7,513 bases of DNA, taken from NCBI GenBank assembly GCA_016882345.1, contig VGQR01000087.1:1-7513 (forward strand). Direction: 5' to 3'. Shown here piece after piece: positions 5,428 to 7,513 of the stretch. The notes below the pieces were generated by a model. The model did no database searches. It was given only the letters and a program-made list of their open reading frames with translations, and was not told the DNA's origin. Origin of the DNA: Cyanobacteria bacterium K_DeepCast_35m_m2_023. Its GTDB lineage: Bacteria > Cyanobacteriota > Cyanobacteriia > PCC-6307 > Cyanobiaceae. Position 1 is the stretch's first letter. Each line of letters begins with the position of its first letter. The position numbers were made by a program, and so were the translations under genes.

Positions 5428-6593
5428 GCCAGTTGGTCAAACGCTCGGCGGCCACCCTGGCCGCGCGCCCCCTCGATCCGCAGGAGGTGCGGCTGCGGCC
5501 GGCCCCGCTCTGGAGCCAGGCCCTGGTGTGGGCCATCATCGGCACCGCCACGGCGGCGTTCGGTTTTGCCGTCATGGCCAAGATCGACGAGGTGGTGGTG
5601 GCGCCCGGCACGCTGCAGCCCCAGGGCGCCGAACGGCCGATCAAGTCGCCCCTGGCCGGGGTGGTGACCACGCTCTACGTCAAAGAGGGCGAGCGGGTGG
5701 TTCAGGGCCAGCCCCTGCTGCGCCTCGATCCCGATGTCTCGGCCAAACGCAGCAGCACCCTGGTCGAGCAGACGCGCCTCGAACGCCAACAGGCCAGCGA
5801 GCAGACCCGCGCCTTTGCCGCCCGCGCCGACAGCCTGCGCGCCAAACAGGAGGCGTTGCGCCAGGCCATGGTGATCGAGCAGCAGATTCTCAAACAGATC
5901 GAACCGCTGGCGGCCGTGGGCGCCATGCAGCAGGTGCAGGTGCTGCAGCAGCGCAACTGGGTGCAGCAACTGCGTTCTGACATCGCCCAGGCCGAAGCCA
6001 ACCTGCGCGAGGTGCAGGCCGAGCTGGTGCGGCAGCGGCAGGAGTCGCTGCGCAACCTGGCCGATCTCGACCGCCAGCGTGTCGAGGTGAAAGAGGTTCA
6101 GGATCAGGAGCTGCTGCGGGCCCCGCTCGACGGGGTGGTGTTTGACCTGGTCCCCTCGAGCAGCGGCTATGCGGCCAGTGCCAACGAAACGCTGCTGAAG
6201 CTGGTGCCGGGCGGCAAGCTCGAGGCCAAGGTGTTCTTCAGCAACCGCGAGGTGGGTTTTGTGAAGGCGGGGCAGCAGGCCCAGGTGCGCGTCGATGCCT
6301 TCCCCTTTACCCAGTTTGGCTCGATCCCGGCGACGATCAAAGCGGTGTCGGGCTATGCCCTGCCGGCCGATCAACACAACCCTGAACCGCGTTTTCCAGG
6401 CTATGTGCAACTGCAGCGCGACTTTCTCGCGCGGGATGGTCGCCGCTACGCGATCGGTCCGGGCCAAAGTGTGCAGGTCAATGTGGTGTTGCGTCAGAAG
6501 CGCGTCATCACCCTGCTCACCGATGTGCTCGATCGGGCCTTCGACGCGTTGCGCAGGATCCGTTCCACCAGTGCCCCCTGTGTTGATTCATGA
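5424..6593 (+). CDS. HlyD-family membrane fusion protein (type I secretion periplasmic adaptor)
   Basis: The 389-residue product has the HlyD layout: a short cytoplasmic tail, one transmembrane helix at about 33-52 (ALVWAIIGTATAAFGFAVMA), a first half-lipoyl segment APGTLQPQGAERPIKSPLAG followed by V-LYVKEGERVVQGQPLLRLD (60-102), an alpha-helical coiled coil rich in Gln, Glu and Arg (about 104-227), the second half-lipoyl segment LLRAPLDGVVFDLVPSSSGYA (230-250), and a beta-barrel domain AKVFFSNREVGFVKAGQQAQVRVDAFPFTQFG (268-299). It should bridge the transporter to the outer-membrane channel across the periplasm. At 389 residues it is shorter than E. coli HlyD (478), mainly through a shorter coiled coil. 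It overlaps the transporter gene by 4 bases (ATGA), has a perfect AGGAGG, and itself overlaps the next small gene by 4 bases, so the three are one operon. Confidence 0.93.
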   Translation: MSQLVKRSAATLAARPLDPQEVRLRPAPLWSQALVWAIIGTATAAFGFAVMAKIDEVVVAPGTLQPQGAERPIKSPLAGVVTTLYVKEGERVVQGQPLLRLDPDVSAKRSSTLVEQTRLERQQASEQTRAFAARADSLRAKQEALRQAMVIEQQILKQIEPLAAVGAMQQVQVLQQRNWVQQLRSDIAQAEANLREVQAELVRQRQESLRNLADLDRQRVEVKEVQDQELLRAPLDGVVFDLVPSSSGYAASANETLLKLVPGGKLEAKVFFSNREVGFVKAGQQAQVRVDAFPFTQFGSIPATIKAVSGYALPADQHNPEPRFPGYVQLQRDFLARDGRRYAIGPGQSVQVNVVLRQKRVITLLTDVLDRAFDALRRIRSTSAPCVDS

Positions 6594-6859
6594 CGTCGTC
6601 GACCAGCCCCGCCCCTGAACGGGTGCAGCAATTCGTGCAGTGGTTCAGCGCCCTCGAGGCCGATGAGCAAGATGTGCTGATGTCGTTGGTGTATCGCGAA
6701 AAGAAGATTCGCGATGTGGTCAAGTCGCTCGGTGCCATGGGTCTCGAGCAGCGCCGCGAGGTGTTTGAACGCCTGGGCCTGCCCGCCGATCTGGTGTCGC
6801 GGATTCCCGCGCCCGACCCTGCCACCCTCAGCGATGCCGAAGTCGAGTGGGTCGACTGA
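6590..6859 (+). CDS. Small protein of unknown function, coupled to the HlyD-like gene
   Basis: The product has 89 residues, is hydrophilic and has no signal peptide, membrane segment or cysteine. It appears mostly helical: ERVQQFVQWFSALEADEQDVLMSLVYREKKIRDVVKSLG (about 10-48), LEQRREVFERLGLP (about 52-65), then an acidic tail DPATLSDAEVEWVD. I do not recognise the family. The ATG overlaps the adaptor stop (ATGA at 6590-6593) and has no ribosome binding site of its own, so it relies on translational coupling; this, and codon use like its neighbours, argue that it is a real gene rather than a chance frame. Its place as last gene of the secretion operon suggests a cytoplasmic accessory role (cargo, chaperone or assembly factor), which is inference only. 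Confidence 0.7.
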   Translation: MTSSTSPAPERVQQFVQWFSALEADEQDVLMSLVYREKKIRDVVKSLGAMGLEQRREVFERLGLPADLVSRIPAPDPATLSDAEVEWVD

Positions 6860-6877
6860 GCGGCGCCGGGCAGCTGA

Positions 6878-7513
6878 TCACACCAGGGCGTAGTCGGGCT
6901 GCAGGTTGCCCAGGGCAAGGCTCAGCTCGAGCACCCCGGCGACGTTGGCCATGGGCTCGGGCATCGCCTGGGCCCAGTGCTGCTGCAGCGCCTTGAGCTG
7001 CTCCATCACCGCCCGGCAGCCGGGAAGCTGCAGCACGTCGGTCTGGCTGGGTTTGTTGAGCCACCGGCGCAGCAGGTCGTGTTCGGCCGTGGTCAGGGCG
7101 CTCAGGGCGGCATCGAGTTCGGGATGGCGCAGCAGAGCCTGCTGTCGCCCGACGCTGTCGACATCGCTCTGGTGGGCCAGCAGGGCTGGGTCGAGCAGCA
7201 GCAGCGGCTGCTCGTCGTTGTGCTGCTCGTGCAGGGCCTGGCGCATGCGCTCGAGCGCCCGTTGTAGGTCGAGCTGCTCCCAGGGGGTGCCGCTGGGAGC
7301 CCGCAGCTCCAGGGGCTGCTCGGCCAGGATCTCGATCGCGTCCTCAAGGATCTGGGCCGCGACCAGCTTGGGCCGCTGCCCGCCGCACTGCACCACGAAC
7401 ACGCTGATGACGCGCTCGTGTTTGGCGCCACCGGCGACCCACAGTCCTGGTTTGTTCGCGCTGCCGGCTTTGAGCCGGTTGAGCCATTGCTTGGCGATCT
7501 GCTCCAGGCTGCG
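6878..7513 (-). CDS. Conserved-looking protein of unknown function, C-terminal part
   Basis: The frame is open from the right edge to a TGA (complement of 6878-6880), giving 211 residues; the start lies beyond the window. An internal GTG at 7402 could be taken for a start, but the frame continues upstream with normal codon use (EQIAKQWLNRLKAGSANKPGLWVAGGAKHERVISVFVVQCGG), so I read it as internal. The N-terminal visible part looks alpha/beta (VISVFVVQCGGQRPKLVAAQILEDAI) and the rest is largely helical, rich in Leu, Gln, Ala and Arg (LQRALERMRQALHEQ, ALSALTTAEHDLLRRWL, MEQLKALQQHWAQAM). There is no membrane segment. I do not recognise the family. It converges on the secretion operon with an 18-base gap, so it is a separate transcription unit. 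Confidence 0.7.
   Translation of the reverse strand, partial: RSLEQIAKQWLNRLKAGSANKPGLWVAGGAKHERVISVFVVQCGGQRPKLVAAQILEDAIEILAEQPLELRAPSGTPWEQLDLQRALERMRQALHEQHNDEQPLLLLDPALLAHQSDVDSVGRQQALLRHPELDAALSALTTAEHDLLRRWLNKPSQTDVLQLPGCRAVMEQLKALQQHWAQAMPEPMANVAGVLELSLALGNLQPDYALV

Noticed and set aside
6860..6877. A bidirectional terminator between the convergent genes, from the palindrome CGGCGCCG at 6861-6868
   Set aside because: It has no loop and no T tract on either strand, and 8-bp GC palindromes are common by chance in this composition.

Overview
The window looks like a piece of a GC-rich unicellular cyanobacterial chromosome of the Synechococcus/Cyanobium kind. Three things suggest this: a HIP1 octamer (GCGATCGC) at 2352-2359, a secretion ABC transporter with an N-terminal cyclic-nucleotide-binding-like domain (the HetC/Sll1180 layout known from cyanobacteria) beside a parvulin-like protein and an HlyD adaptor, and a stand-alone ParB-like protein of a type common in cyanobacteria and proteobacteria. 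The taxonomic call is an inference from gene content. No rRNA, tRNA, CRISPR array, insertion sequence or origin was seen.

Left part (1-880). The 5' end of a leftward sirohydrochlorin chelatase-like gene (CbiX/SirB family) leaves the window at base 1. Divergent from it is a rightward toxin-antitoxin cassette: a Phd/YefM-type antitoxin (197-460) followed after 2 bases by a PIN-domain (VapC-like) toxin (463-880). The toxin frame is broken by one extra base in a run of eight T (564-571), so as written it gives a 58-residue truncated product. Just upstream of the antitoxin lies a perfect 14-bp palindrome with a TGTACA core, the kind of operator used by YefM-type antitoxins. It overlaps the first available ATG and argues that translation really begins at a GTG at 197.

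Middle and right (915-6859). A rightward series follows: a ParB-like (ParBc_2) protein, a cytoplasmic parvulin-like protein 2 bases later, a 137-bp gap with an inverted repeat and the HIP1 site, then a 1002-residue ABC transporter, an HlyD-family membrane fusion protein overlapping it by 4 bases behind a perfect AGGAGG, and an 89-residue protein of unknown function that again overlaps by 4 bases. The last three are almost certainly one translationally coupled unit encoding the inner-membrane part of a type I secretion system. The transporter's C39 peptidase-like domain has lost its catalytic cysteine (Glu296) but kept the His and Asp, so it probably binds substrate rather than cutting a leader. 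Neither the outer-membrane TolC partner nor an obvious RTX or S-layer substrate is in the window.

Right edge (6878-7513). A convergent leftward gene of unknown function enters from outside the window and ends 18 bases from the secretion operon. The most notable points are the frameshifted toxin with its palindromic operator, the three-part secretion ATPase with a degenerate protease domain, and the two small or unusual companions (parvulin-like and 89-residue proteins) bracketing the secretion genes.
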